The notes under the pieces: generated by a model | What the model was told of the DNA's origin: nothing | The model's input: only the letters and a program-made list of their open reading frames with translations | Database searches by the model: none | Program-made: the position numbers and the translations under genes | Shown: piece after piece, positions 9,401 through 15,972 of the stretch | Layout: each line of letters starts with the position of its first letter | Numbering within the stretch: position 1 is the first letter of the stretch | From: Ramicandelaber brevisporus | Lineage: Eukaryota > Kickxellomycota > Ramicandelaberales > Ramicandelaberaceae | Reading direction: 5' to 3' | Assembly: GCA_025201865.1 (NCBI GenBank) | Contig: MU602757.1 | Location: 41,755-61,078 of the forward strand | Length of the DNA stretch: 19,324 nt

Positions 9401-12078
9401 ATGCCTTGTTGAATTCATCCGCTGGGTTCGTGCCGCTCAATGCCCAATCTGCTCAATCGGGTGCTAGTAACAAACTGCTGGTGTGTGGACCGAGTAATGC
9501 TGCGGTTGATGAAATTGTGAAGCGACTGCTGCAAGGCATTCCAGGGCGGGATGGTAAGAAGTATGTCCCGCGTATTGTGCGTGTTGGTGCATCAGAGAGC
9601 ATATCGAGAGAAGTGCGCAGTGTCACGCTGGATACTCTTATAGAGCAACGGCTGAGCAATCCTGCTGCTCTCATGAGCGGCGGCGTTGATCTTGGCGGCG
9701 GCAGTGGCAGTGCTGAATACAAGAAGTTCATGGCTACTCAAGATGGTGCATTGGGCAAGATGGGTGACACTGCCGCTGCTTTGGCCCAGGCAGTCGAAGA
9801 GCGCAACCGACTGCGCGAAGAGCTGGCCAAGCTGGAGAATGACACCAAGGCAGAAGTCGAGCAACTGCGCCGTGCTCGTGAGAAGTTTGATGCAGCCAGT
9901 CAGCGCAAGGAATCTCTCGGTCGCGAAATGGATACTCTGCGTGAACAGCAGCGCAATGCTGGCAAGGCACTCGACAAGATGCGAAAGCAGGTGCGAAATC
10001 AGATTCTGCGTGAGACTGAGATTCTGTGCTGTACATTGAGTAGTTCTGGCCATGAGATGCTTGCTGGTATGAACACGACATTTGAGACGGTCATTATTGA
10101 TGAGGCTGCTCAGTCGGTCGAATTGGATTCGCTGATTCCGCTTAAATATGGATGTCGCCGCTGTATCCTGGTTGGAGATCCAAACCAGCTGCCACCCACC
10201 GTGCTCTCGCAAGCTGCCCAGCGTAAAGGCTACGATCAGTCGCTGTTTGTTCGGTTACAGCGCCGCAATCCATCGGCTGTCCACCTGCTCAGCATTCAGT
10301 ATCGTATGCATCCTGCCATTTCTGCATTGCCATCGCGCATGTTCTACAACTCACAGCTTACTGACGGTCCAGGTTTGGCTGTCACTCAAACTGCACCGTG
10401 GCATTCTGACGCAGCCAGCCGATTCCCGCCGTTCCGCTTCTTTGATGTTTCCGAAGGTCGCTCTCATGCCACGCACACTGGTGCCCAATTCAACGAACTC
10501 GAATGCGAGATTGCCGTCCAGCTAGTTGAGTCTCTGTGCATGTCGTTCCCACAGATTGATTTCTGCCGCCGAATCGGCATCATCACCCCGTATCGCAAAC
10601 AGCGTGCCAACATTGCCAACCTGTTGATTTCCCGCTTTGGCCACGCCGTCTCCGCCGCCATCGACGTCAACACGATTGACGGTTTCCAAGGTCAGGAAAA
10701 GGACATTATCATCTTTTCGTGCGTGCGTGCATCACACGAGGGTATCGGTTTCTTGAAGGATCGTCGTCGTATCAATGTTGCGCTGACTCGTGCTCGCAAG
10801 TCGTTGTTTGTATTGGGTAATGCAGAGTTCTTGAGAAAAGACGACCTTTGGGGTCAGTTGGTTGATGATGCTCGAGCGAGAAATGCCATTATGGAGAATG
10901 CGCACTCGCCATTGTTTGGACTGGATTATCCGAGAGCAAGAGCAGAAGTTGCCAACTTGGTGTCTCAGAAGTTGATTGCTGAAGAGATGAACAAGAAGAC
11001 CAAGGTTGGCCATGGCAATAAAGAACCAATGGTCAAGCAAGGTGGCAACATTGGGCCAGGATACAGGTTCATTAGAAGCCTGCCGCCACCACCGCCACCG
11101 CAGCCTCAGCAACAACAACAACCGCAGCAGCAACGCCAGGATGAACGTCGCCAGGATAGTCGTGAGCGTAATGGCGAGGACGATCGTGGCGGCAGTCGAA
11201 GGAAGCACAAGAATCGACAGCGTGACCGCTCTGATAGCGTGGAGTCTGTTGCCAGCTCAACTGCATCTGTTTCCCGACCTGCCAATGAAGAGCGGCGGCG
11301 TCATCGCAGACGTGAACGCGACCGTGACAACAGCCGCAATCGAGACAGCAGCTCTGACCGACGACGTCGTCGAGATGACGATGCTGACCGTGATGCCAGC
11401 AAGGAGCCCAGTCGTGATAAAGACGGACGCAAGCGCCATCGTCGTCGTGATCGCGAACAATCCGAAGAGCGCTCTGCTTCGAGAGACGGCACAGAAGAAG
11501 GTAAGCCATCCAAGAAACGCGACCGTCGCGATAACCGCAGCGCCGAACGGCGTGACGAACGCAGCTCTTCGACACAGCCACCTTCAGCATCCACGTCTAC
11601 ACCTGCCCCTCACGAAGAGCCAGTGTATCGTGCACAGCCTCCGCCTGGTGGTCGTTGGACATCCTCAAATGGCACTGGTCGTCCACCTCCTGCCCCAATG
11701 CCATCACATCAGCAACAACGGCCTTCACGTCCACCACCGCAAACGTTCGAACTTCCGCAAGGTCATTCCGGTTCGATGCATCCACCGCAGCCTCCTCCAT
11801 CACATCGCCCAACGTTTACTCGCCCACCTCGTCCATACGCTCCAAATACGGGTGGAAGACCGCCCCCAGCTCCAAGCATTTGCATTCCAAGCTCACATTA
11901 TAGCCATCAAAACAATGCTGCTGCTACTTCTGGAAGACCGAGACCGAGACCACCTCCACAACATTATCAGCAGTACAATAACCAGCAGCAGCAGTACAAT
12001 CACCAACCGCCTAAGCATCGGCCACATCCACCTCCGCAGCGTAATCGCGATTATGATGACCATCGTAGACCGTATTAA
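3496..12078 (+). CDS. SEN1: Sen1/senataxin-like superfamily 1B RNA/DNA helicase
   Basis: Sen1 is a nuclear 5'-3' helicase that terminates non-coding RNA polymerase II transcription and removes R-loops. This intronless 2860-residue frame is longer than budding-yeast Sen1 (2231) and human senataxin (2677). The N-terminal half is helical and Sen1_N-like, with HWFC near residue 60. Then come Gln runs (887-906, 1024-1034, 1351-1367), an Asp run (1317-1323) and a Ser/Asp tract (1537-1562). Helicase motifs are complete: I GPPGTGKS 1919-1926, Ia VCGPSNAAVDE, Ic ILCCTLSSSG, II DEAA 2202-2205, III GDPNQLPPT 2227-2235, IV QYRMHP 2268-2273, V DGFQGQE 2395-2401, VI RRRINVALTRARK 2423-2435. A charged coiled-coil insert (about 2099-2166) fits the prong/stalk of the family. 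The C-terminus has an Arg/Asp/Glu/Ser mixed-charge domain (about 2550-2692) and a Pro-rich tail. An in-frame TAG touches the ATG, which fixes the start unless an upstream exon is spliced on. No yeast-like Nrd1-interaction motif was recognised. Confidence 0.95.
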   Translation: MSQSSKADRVAAAVTAQRKARDALAVWQLDCQQQQQHLSGARRDQFVSTAYAFLQFYSPHWFCGSGGPRIKSSRSRRSTATAGIADGGDGYDDEDDGQDLTSGRFVSEMLCALPPPTWDELVRHHHKQQSQKRQSDIICLDDDEEIVNTDNDDITMVSSNAIVSDNGQLSAINFYTELGTQLSQCTSCVNLYRHTLAIDEERWTGIFGTNTVIDIEQRLQAWDIFRLSNQLSIVRPQLQQKHSQLQRLPVSERKLELDPLVPSTIYDVLCCAPMLQHHRLHDDLVDSLRIILMYNPLGVGENLLPGVVVLCFSVHDDIRKWAINSILKSNLLMVTDKYYPVVGQALRHAVFHSLAPVIPDAIATSTGVQCSGFKEFAPDPLCILDNPHIPYEAKAYEGIEQRANFGFYGNSFGYQFTLDAAISIKSLRIISITLDANATLQFTKDLSQWCPALYLPQLLCRSLFTFQQEPPLPGMNSNDDGTITEMLRVMMQFLKNLSSNFWMAPAALDADDQECPPFGAIDLYPPSQFVDKIIASPIFTSMGHLPAESIDHPSSAAVATHSKNTITSLNRRVVWISPFLHSLGALDIILSQSYPSAQTESMAKVTLKLLDALYNHAQSAKVLPQCRTLLLENLAKILVEFSTPQTFVNVDGETLSEPHHRHWPELLDMLFRENYTMIRTLAAYPGNIQAMLHQVIIYQLQRETRMVRADWNRLESVISGDSSPGDVDESSTGDDIDPNEDIVVVGQEKRDLFSVSVELWKHVTSAQLSPQVTSVVLCSLTDMVCIDVSNLHIASFSKSNGSSASNSGSRLSMSSSRLANTLVDHLSAISNFMCSKLDLFLDSVALAGLSTFADSIASIESTDEHSYDTVLHVAQSLFVLLSLNSVQQQQQQQQSQPQQQQQQQQQSLTQTSTVNLARQIFKLSSQHIQSHSTTPTSDEIVSAVIKCHPVVSLAAINAALEGNSCTDTAEKALAVESGYALPSDGELSPTIGSGNNAISTIHAPIMRLVQSVLSAVPHAIQSNQQQQQQQQQQQNSSTLTSPVRIALLMLLSRFWSLSWSSLSDWFRRGLHSMDCVPPDTLNARMAEFLSTISTLCSATDSSRSKTSSLAASDVSILTMFRGLSTGGKLVSTYKSVFGLLVCQALQMLDSVLQELADGAVHGMLKMAKELGFSYENRLMAAAERVALHLPGHYSFLNLQQRTKLREVISKANCGYLSSKERMQVIKEAAERGIIIDTATTTAASSSASASASASTRSTVPVTSGVRTHTASAIPLKQSTLPFQSGKPQPQIDLSVPPSDTGSEELKFVQSAEVFTIDDDDDDDFMLDDDTLMELDEEERRYTQLSTTVVNQPQQQLQQQLQRQQQLQFKPSSSTATTADATSKLRQTTLLDAIKILPSKAAKPALGSSSTALPVTVNVSAQPKLPKSITTTTTSASSTSTAAAAAAKAKKPKVNPKSLYSFYANEIRNSNNAAKAIDSKYKPKKAATIDPFPTTATDGLPSSSLFGASDDEDDENLIPALPLHLTSKSGKAKKTTDGSGSGSDSDSDDSDSDSSSDDDSGADGKEKKKSKTAPLSSLFGSPPQQPPQPASRKQLRRTGVLSNAPRRAAMVIDMFGNTTTSTRAPPTARPGAINVATGQIQQQRPDRPLPHGLSFLHRTVLGWKFHDNLDVPLDINISECKNVAQAQRFVDAFEYNCAFENLLLLECWEQCRQAIAELRESAGGTIPLEGTLDTRASVDSFTDVTCAFTPGDAQRLSEHDVVVFWPLSPQQLQDQANVIANGFRRPQQPSARLLMDCDPSDVFFAKVQSILMSRKSAQATLRAYFPGQRTQLLSKLYMGSKWNIISLYSLTTVQRQFVAMNTVGTYKLYRNIMDPVLPLIEPPAQTAITACMAKYGVNTPQAVAILRGINTTSGFTLIQGPPGTGKSHTILGLIGALLAQKSEFAPYAGADPLSLNPAMRGRQRSVVAGDALLNSSAGFVPLNAQSAQSGASNKLLVCGPSNAAVDEIVKRLLQGIPGRDGKKYVPRIVRVGASESISREVRSVTLDTLIEQRLSNPAALMSGGVDLGGGSGSAEYKKFMATQDGALGKMGDTAAALAQAVEERNRLREELAKLENDTKAEVEQLRRAREKFDAASQRKESLGREMDTLREQQRNAGKALDKMRKQVRNQILRETEILCCTLSSSGHEMLAGMNTTFETVIIDEAAQSVELDSLIPLKYGCRRCILVGDPNQLPPTVLSQAAQRKGYDQSLFVRLQRRNPSAVHLLSIQYRMHPAISALPSRMFYNSQLTDGPGLAVTQTAPWHSDAASRFPPFRFFDVSEGRSHATHTGAQFNELECEIAVQLVESLCMSFPQIDFCRRIGIITPYRKQRANIANLLISRFGHAVSAAIDVNTIDGFQGQEKDIIIFSCVRASHEGIGFLKDRRRINVALTRARKSLFVLGNAEFLRKDDLWGQLVDDARARNAIMENAHSPLFGLDYPRARAEVANLVSQKLIAEEMNKKTKVGHGNKEPMVKQGGNIGPGYRFIRSLPPPPPPQPQQQQQPQQQRQDERRQDSRERNGEDDRGGSRRKHKNRQRDRSDSVESVASSTASVSRPANEERRRHRRRERDRDNSRNRDSSSDRRRRRDDDADRDASKEPSRDKDGRKRHRRRDREQSEERSASRDGTEEGKPSKKRDRRDNRSAERRDERSSSTQPPSASTSTPAPHEEPVYRAQPPPGGRWTSSNGTGRPPPAPMPSHQQQRPSRPPPQTFELPQGHSGSMHPPQPPPSHRPTFTRPPRPYAPNTGGRPPPAPSICIPSSHYSHQNNAAATSGRPRPRPPPQHYQQYNNQQQQYNHQPPKHRPHPPPQRNRDYDDHRRPY
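6154..6213 (+). repeat. CAG/CAA run encoding poly-Gln (Sen1 residues 887-906)
   Basis: Eight Gln, then Ser-Gln-Pro, then nine Gln are encoded by alternating CAA and CAG codons. The tract sits at the end of a helical segment in the Sen1 N-terminal half and is probably a flexible linker or coiled-coil-prone insert. Confidence 0.9.
6565..6597 (+). repeat. CAG/CAA run encoding eleven Gln (Sen1 residues 1024-1034)
   Basis: Eleven consecutive Gln codons (mixed CAA and CAG) interrupt the helical N-terminal region of Sen1 between two hydrophobic helical stretches. Confidence 0.9.
7234..7257 (+). repeat. GCATCG hexanucleotide repeat encoding Ser-Ala
   Basis: Three perfect GCATCG units are followed by one GCATCA, giving alternating Ser-Ala in the disordered linker of Sen1. 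The unit length keeps the reading frame, as expected for a tolerated coding microsatellite. Confidence 0.85.
7546..7596 (+). repeat. Interrupted Gln-rich run (Sen1 residues 1351-1367)
   Basis: CAG/CAA codons interrupted by Leu, Pro and Arg codons encode a Gln/Leu-rich stretch between the acidic patch and the Ser/Thr-rich linker of Sen1. Confidence 0.8.
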
Positions 12079-12159
12079 TTCTTCTAATTCTTCTTTCTCT
12101 TTTTTATGATTGATACAAATTTAACTTACACTTAAACGATACAAAAGAAGGTTAAAGGA
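12079..12159. terminator. 81-bp convergent 3' gap between SEN1 and the 951-residue gene
   Basis: The two stop codons face each other with only 81 bases between, so the 3' UTRs almost certainly overlap. The plus strand is T-rich just after the SEN1 stop (TTCTTCT units, then a TTTTTT run). The minus strand has only a weak ATAAAA element and no exact AATAAA. Both transcripts must be cleaved here, but the sites cannot be placed by eye. Confidence 0.5.
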
Positions 12160-15015
12160 TTATTTTAAACCGAGCTCGCTCTCCATCCTCTCCATTGAAC
12201 TCTCAAAGGAGAATCCATTTTCTAGCAGGTACAAAAATATGCGCACTTTGTCAGTATTATAGTTGTAAGCCAGCTTCTCAAATACACTTCGCTTCACCCA
12301 GCTTTCATCTTCCGTCAGAGTTTGGCTCTTATACTCAGAGTGCAATATGCGCAACATGCGAGCAATCGATGGCGAGTATATATCCACCACCTCCGTTTCC
12401 ACTCTGGTATTGTTCCAAATAGATATTGGCAGACCGAAGATCCACTGACACACCATAGTTATATCACCTTCTGCGTCAGGATTGCTGGTGTCATCATCAT
12501 CTATCTCCGAGTTGGACACAACTAACTCTTCTGGGTTATCAAAGAGCAAACTGTAGAGGTTATCTGCTTCTTCCCGCATTTGGTGATAAACTTGAGGCTT
12601 AACTTGGAAGATTGCCAACTCCTCATATTTGTATTCATATCGGTCCAAGTTTGTAAAGTCATCCGAGAATTCAGTACAGTCAGAATCACCATCTTCGTCA
12701 TCTTCAGTATTTGAACTGTCTTCGCTATCACATTCACTATCGCTGTCATCAACATTCTCACTCTGCATTGCACGCCTTTTCTCTTTGTCCAAGTGCCTTC
12801 TAAATTCAATTGCACACGCCTTGAGGAACCTGCATGATGCTTTGACGACACTTCTGAAATCAATATCAGAACCGGATGCTTCATCTGCTCGAGAATTCTC
12901 AAACATCTTGAGCGACTCTTGCTCAATCTTGAGCTGTGTCTTGCGGACCTCAACCGGACCAGTAAACTTCATTGCCAATTCAGCCGTTTCATCTGCGAGT
13001 CGGCGTGCCTTCATCAAAGAGCTCTCAGCAACAGCATGTTCGGTGGTGTCGTAGACATCGGTGCGTGCTCGACTCTTTTCTAAATACTTGTCCGTCTTGA
13101 TTCTCTTGACACGATATTCATCATAGTCGCTATTGCTGCCACTGCCAGTACCACTAGAGTCATTGTTGTCAATGTCAGAGGCTGAATCATCAAACAGGTT
13201 GTTGCGATCGTCATGATTACGTTTGCGTTTGCCAACAGAAGATGATGAATCTGAATTGTCATCCAAAAGGTCACGAGCAATAGCAGCCTGTTTACCGACT
13301 AGATTTCCCGAGAGGGACGGGCTGATTGGAGGCAAGGTTGCAGGCTCTTGTTCTTGCTCTTGATCGGTTTCAGTATCATCATCGCCAATAATTGTTTCAA
13401 GAGTGCCTTCAAAATCTGCTGATACCAAATCAAACAGTAGATCCGTCATTCTGTCATCATCATCATCTTCATCTTTATCCACTGCTGGTTGTGATTCATC
13501 CAATGCAGCTCGATAGGCTTTCGCCACATACTCGACAAGTCCATCAATATCTGGCGAATATTCCACATCAAACAGATTCTCAGGATCCGAGTATCCTAAT
13601 TCACTAGAGAGCATGGGAGTTGACACCAAAGAGATCCTCAGTGTGCTCTGCTGGAGAAGTTCACTGGCTGCGGTTTGGAGTTCAGTTGACTGAGTGAGGC
13701 GACCAGTGGCCAAGCGTAGTGCAAAGGCGACAATTTGGTCCGGAATGGCTGCGATCTGCATCAAATCTTGCGTGGCATTTAGCACAGCAATGAGTAACAT
13801 TTCAGAGAGTTGAGATTCTATTTCTGACTGGAGCTCATCTTGTACTGGAGTGAAGTTCGTTGGAAAGAGCAAGTTGCAAAACAATTGGATCCAAAGATGT
13901 TGTAGAATAATTGGTTGAGTTTGTCCCAATGTGTCAAGTGTCAGTATACTCTTCCATAAGTGCAGCTGATCATATTTTGATTCACTCGAGTCAATGATTG
14001 GAATGAACACAATTCTCCTGAGTGCATCAACCACCATTGTATCGATTTCAGACTTTGATCCACCTTGATATAAATCACTGCGCTGAAGAATAGCATCGCA
14101 GCATTCGAGACGCCAATATGCGGCAGCCACATCCCAGCGATTGGGATACTCTTTGATGCTGGAAAGAACTGTGGTGATACTAATGTGATCAATACTGACT
14201 GTGGAACAAAGCATATGCTTCATGGCACTGAAGATAATGGGATGATCTTTGGCGAGTGATAGCATCTGTATCATTGCCATACTAAACTTCTGTTGCTGTG
14301 GACGGAACTCAGGTTGATGTTTATCGAGTATGCGAACCATTGCACCAAGACCAATAGCTATGCTCTCACACATTGATTCTTGAAGATGGCTCTTGCTCTC
14401 GATAGCTGCATTGTATATGGCTACTATCTTGACTATCTGAATACTTTCCAAGTCATTACTAGAGTTCAGAGTATCCGCCATAATGATCATACATTGTTCA
14501 GAGCTGACACAATCTGTGGGTTCATTTATTGGTAAGATTTCTTCCATAACTTTATAAACAATTTTTGGCTTGACATCAATTGCATGTCCAATAATTCCAC
14601 TCTTGGCCACATGATTGGCATTGTCGGCCAATTGAAACGCTAATTGGAGAATTTTAGTTGTTATGTTTGTGAATTGATTTGATACCTGTAGCGATTCTTT
14701 ATCCATAACCTGGAGAAGCACTGCAGCGACATCAATAGCATTGCTTCGCTGAATAGTTCCATGACTTCCATTAAGAGCAGTTGTACATGTATCTAATAGA
14801 TTTAAGCAAGGTTGCCGTAAAGTGGATGGAAAGGTCGTCCTCTTGGTAGCATACACTTTTAGCAAATTCATGATCGTACTAAATTGCAGGTCCGTCATGC
14901 TATCAGTGCCTGCCAGAAAGTTAGATAGACGGTCGATAATGTTCGGCGAGGCTTTGCTCGGCTCAGAGCCGGCAGGTGAGGCTGACGTTGACCGAGCTGA
15001 AGTATCGAGTGTCAT
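12160..15015 (-). CDS. Uncharacterised 951-residue acidic, probably nuclear protein
   Basis: I do not recognise this protein. The frame starts at the ATG at 13-15 of the 15001 line (15013-15015), with an in-frame TAG directly before it, and has no visible intron. Residues 1-45 are Ser/Pro-rich. Residues about 45-480 are almost entirely amphipathic helix with Leu/Ile spacing that resembles HEAT/ARM-type solenoids, without a clear repeat consensus. Residues about 511-785 are low complexity with acidic runs (DEDDDDD near 515, a Ser/Asp/Glu tract at about 752-785) and two basic clusters, KRKR near 597 and RVKRIK near 635, that look like nuclear localisation signals. A compact C-terminal helical part (about 800-951) holds conserved-looking Trp and aromatic residues. 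The overall shape would suit a nuclear scaffold or chromatin/replication factor, but that is inference. It is convergent with SEN1 and divergent from the small 109-residue gene. Confidence 0.85.
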   Translation of the reverse strand: MTLDTSARSTSASPAGSEPSKASPNIIDRLSNFLAGTDSMTDLQFSTIMNLLKVYATKRTTFPSTLRQPCLNLLDTCTTALNGSHGTIQRSNAIDVAAVLLQVMDKESLQVSNQFTNITTKILQLAFQLADNANHVAKSGIIGHAIDVKPKIVYKVMEEILPINEPTDCVSSEQCMIIMADTLNSSNDLESIQIVKIVAIYNAAIESKSHLQESMCESIAIGLGAMVRILDKHQPEFRPQQQKFSMAMIQMLSLAKDHPIIFSAMKHMLCSTVSIDHISITTVLSSIKEYPNRWDVAAAYWRLECCDAILQRSDLYQGGSKSEIDTMVVDALRRIVFIPIIDSSESKYDQLHLWKSILTLDTLGQTQPIILQHLWIQLFCNLLFPTNFTPVQDELQSEIESQLSEMLLIAVLNATQDLMQIAAIPDQIVAFALRLATGRLTQSTELQTAASELLQQSTLRISLVSTPMLSSELGYSDPENLFDVEYSPDIDGLVEYVAKAYRAALDESQPAVDKDEDDDDDRMTDLLFDLVSADFEGTLETIIGDDDTETDQEQEQEPATLPPISPSLSGNLVGKQAAIARDLLDDNSDSSSSVGKRKRNHDDRNNLFDDSASDIDNNDSSGTGSGSNSDYDEYRVKRIKTDKYLEKSRARTDVYDTTEHAVAESSLMKARRLADETAELAMKFTGPVEVRKTQLKIEQESLKMFENSRADEASGSDIDFRSVVKASCRFLKACAIEFRRHLDKEKRRAMQSENVDDSDSECDSEDSSNTEDDEDGDSDCTEFSDDFTNLDRYEYKYEELAIFQVKPQVYHQMREEADNLYSLLFDNPEELVVSNSEIDDDDTSNPDAEGDITMVCQWIFGLPISIWNNTRVETEVVDIYSPSIARMLRILHSEYKSQTLTEDESWVKRSVFEKLAYNYNTDKVRIFLYLLENGFSFESSMERMESELGLK

Positions 15016-15642
15016 CTATTGAAAAGAGCAGCCGAGTGAACGCGGATATTGTAATAATACAGCGCAGGACAAAAGTTGGCGAGTAATGGTGTCGTGTGCA
15101 AACGTAGCTGGAGAGTGCCGAGTCCAGAGGTTGCAATCCTCACCGTGCCGAAGGCACAGAAGTTGAAGACAGGAAACACATAACGAGAGCCACCCGTAAC
15201 TAGTGCTTCTTTACGTTGAGCTGGATAGCCAACCAGTTGCAAAGAGCACCTCGTCTTTCATGCCAGCGTCCAAAAGTTGCCTCGCAGTTCTTTTTGGTTT
15301 TATTCCTCTTGATTCTCGCCTCGCTTTGGGGTCGCTTTACTTTTTTTTTTCAACATGCCTCTTAAAACAAAAATATGAGAATATCTTTTAATACCCAAGT
15401 GTTTCGAGATGCTTCTTTGAGTATCGCATATTTTTATCAGAGCGCTCGTGCTGATGTTTGTTTGTTCAAAAAAAAAATAGTATTGGGATGGATCGTCACT
15501 TGGTCTGGGAACTTGCGACGAAAATAAACACAGCTCGTTCGCTCATCAGCCATCTCTTGTCACAAATCTCCTTTTGACAAACAAACCACAACTATCGACA
15601 ACTAGAGCAACAACCATCAAGAAACAAAGAAAGTAGTCAGAA
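15016..15642. promoter_or_regulatory. Divergent intergenic region (951-residue gene / 109-residue gene)
   Basis: These 627 bases hold the promoters and leaders of two divergent genes. The left half (15016-15300) is more G/C-rich and contains a perfect 5-bp hairpin, GTGCC-GAA-GGCAC, at 15145-15157; GTGCCGAG also occurs alone at 15115. The right half is A/T-rich, with a T run at 15341-15350 and an A run at about 15469-15477. The last 90 bases before the small gene are CT- and CAA-rich with almost no G, typical of a fungal 5' leader. No tRNA or snRNA was recognised. Confidence 0.5.
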
Positions 15643-15972
15643 ATGAGCCGTATAGCCGAGTTAAGCATTAGTGGAGCAGATAATAAGCAAATCGTCTTCG
15701 TTAAAAAGGAAGACCCGCTAAATAATGTAACAATGGGACGTGAAGGCTCAGAAAGTAAGCAAGATGAAGTACAGTGGCTGATGCCAGTTACTGCCTCCGT
15801 TCCACCATCACTCGAAAGCGAGCTTACCAAGAGCGAGGAGAGTAAAAAGGTTGGATATAAGACACGCTTTGACCCCTTAAATATAGACCCTTTTTATCGA
15901 GAGTTACTTGGATTTGGCAGCGACATTTTGGATCCGGTCATAACTTCCTGCCGAAACTTAAAACTCAATTAA
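15643..15972 (+). CDS. Small hypothetical protein, 109 residues
   Basis: I do not recognise this protein. The ATG sits in a good fungal context (GTCAGAAATGAG) after a G-poor, CT/CAA-rich leader, and the frame closes at TAA 15970-15972. The product is hydrophilic, rich in Lys, Glu, Asp and Ser, with no signal peptide, membrane helix or cysteine pattern. A DPLN motif occurs twice (about residues 24 and 77), the second inside the aromatic segment FDPLNIDPFYRELLGFG, which looks like a short folded or peptide-binding element. The antisense strand is also partly open, but the leader and composition favour this strand. The stop nearly meets the end of the F-box gene coming from the right. It could instead be one exon of a longer gene. 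Confidence 0.55.
   Translation: MSRIAELSISGADNKQIVFVKKEDPLNNVTMGREGSESKQDEVQWLMPVTASVPPSLESELTKSEESKKVGYKTRFDPLNIDPFYRELLGFGSDILDPVITSCRNLKLN

Noticed and set aside
9592-10212. 206-codon antisense ORF over the Sen1 helicase domain
   Set aside because: It is opposite the most conserved helicase motifs; the GC and codon pattern of the sense gene explains the open antisense frame, and no protein family is recognisable.
10732-11590. Several antisense ORFs (up to 172 codons) over the Sen1 C-terminus
   Set aside because: They mirror the Arg/Asp and Pro/Gln repeats of the sense frame and show only repetitive Leu/Ser/Arg composition.
15125-15145. Possible tRNA T-arm / B box (GGTTGCAATCC)
   Set aside because: It departs from the GGTTCGANTCC consensus at the key C56 and G57 positions, and no A box, acceptor stem or cloverleaf could be formed around it.
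15012-15242. 76-codon ORF whose stop overlaps the start of the 951-residue gene (ATGA)
   Set aside because: It could be a reinitiation uORF or part of an upstream exon, but there is no evidence of transcription and composition is not convincing; recorded only as part of a finding.
15750-15765. Possible splice donor GTAAGC inside the 109-residue gene
   Set aside because: The frame stays open through it to a clear stop, and no acceptor gives a longer or better product.
15546-15830. 94-codon minus-strand ORF opposite the 109-residue gene
   Set aside because: The plus strand has the better start context and leader; the minus ORF lacks either.
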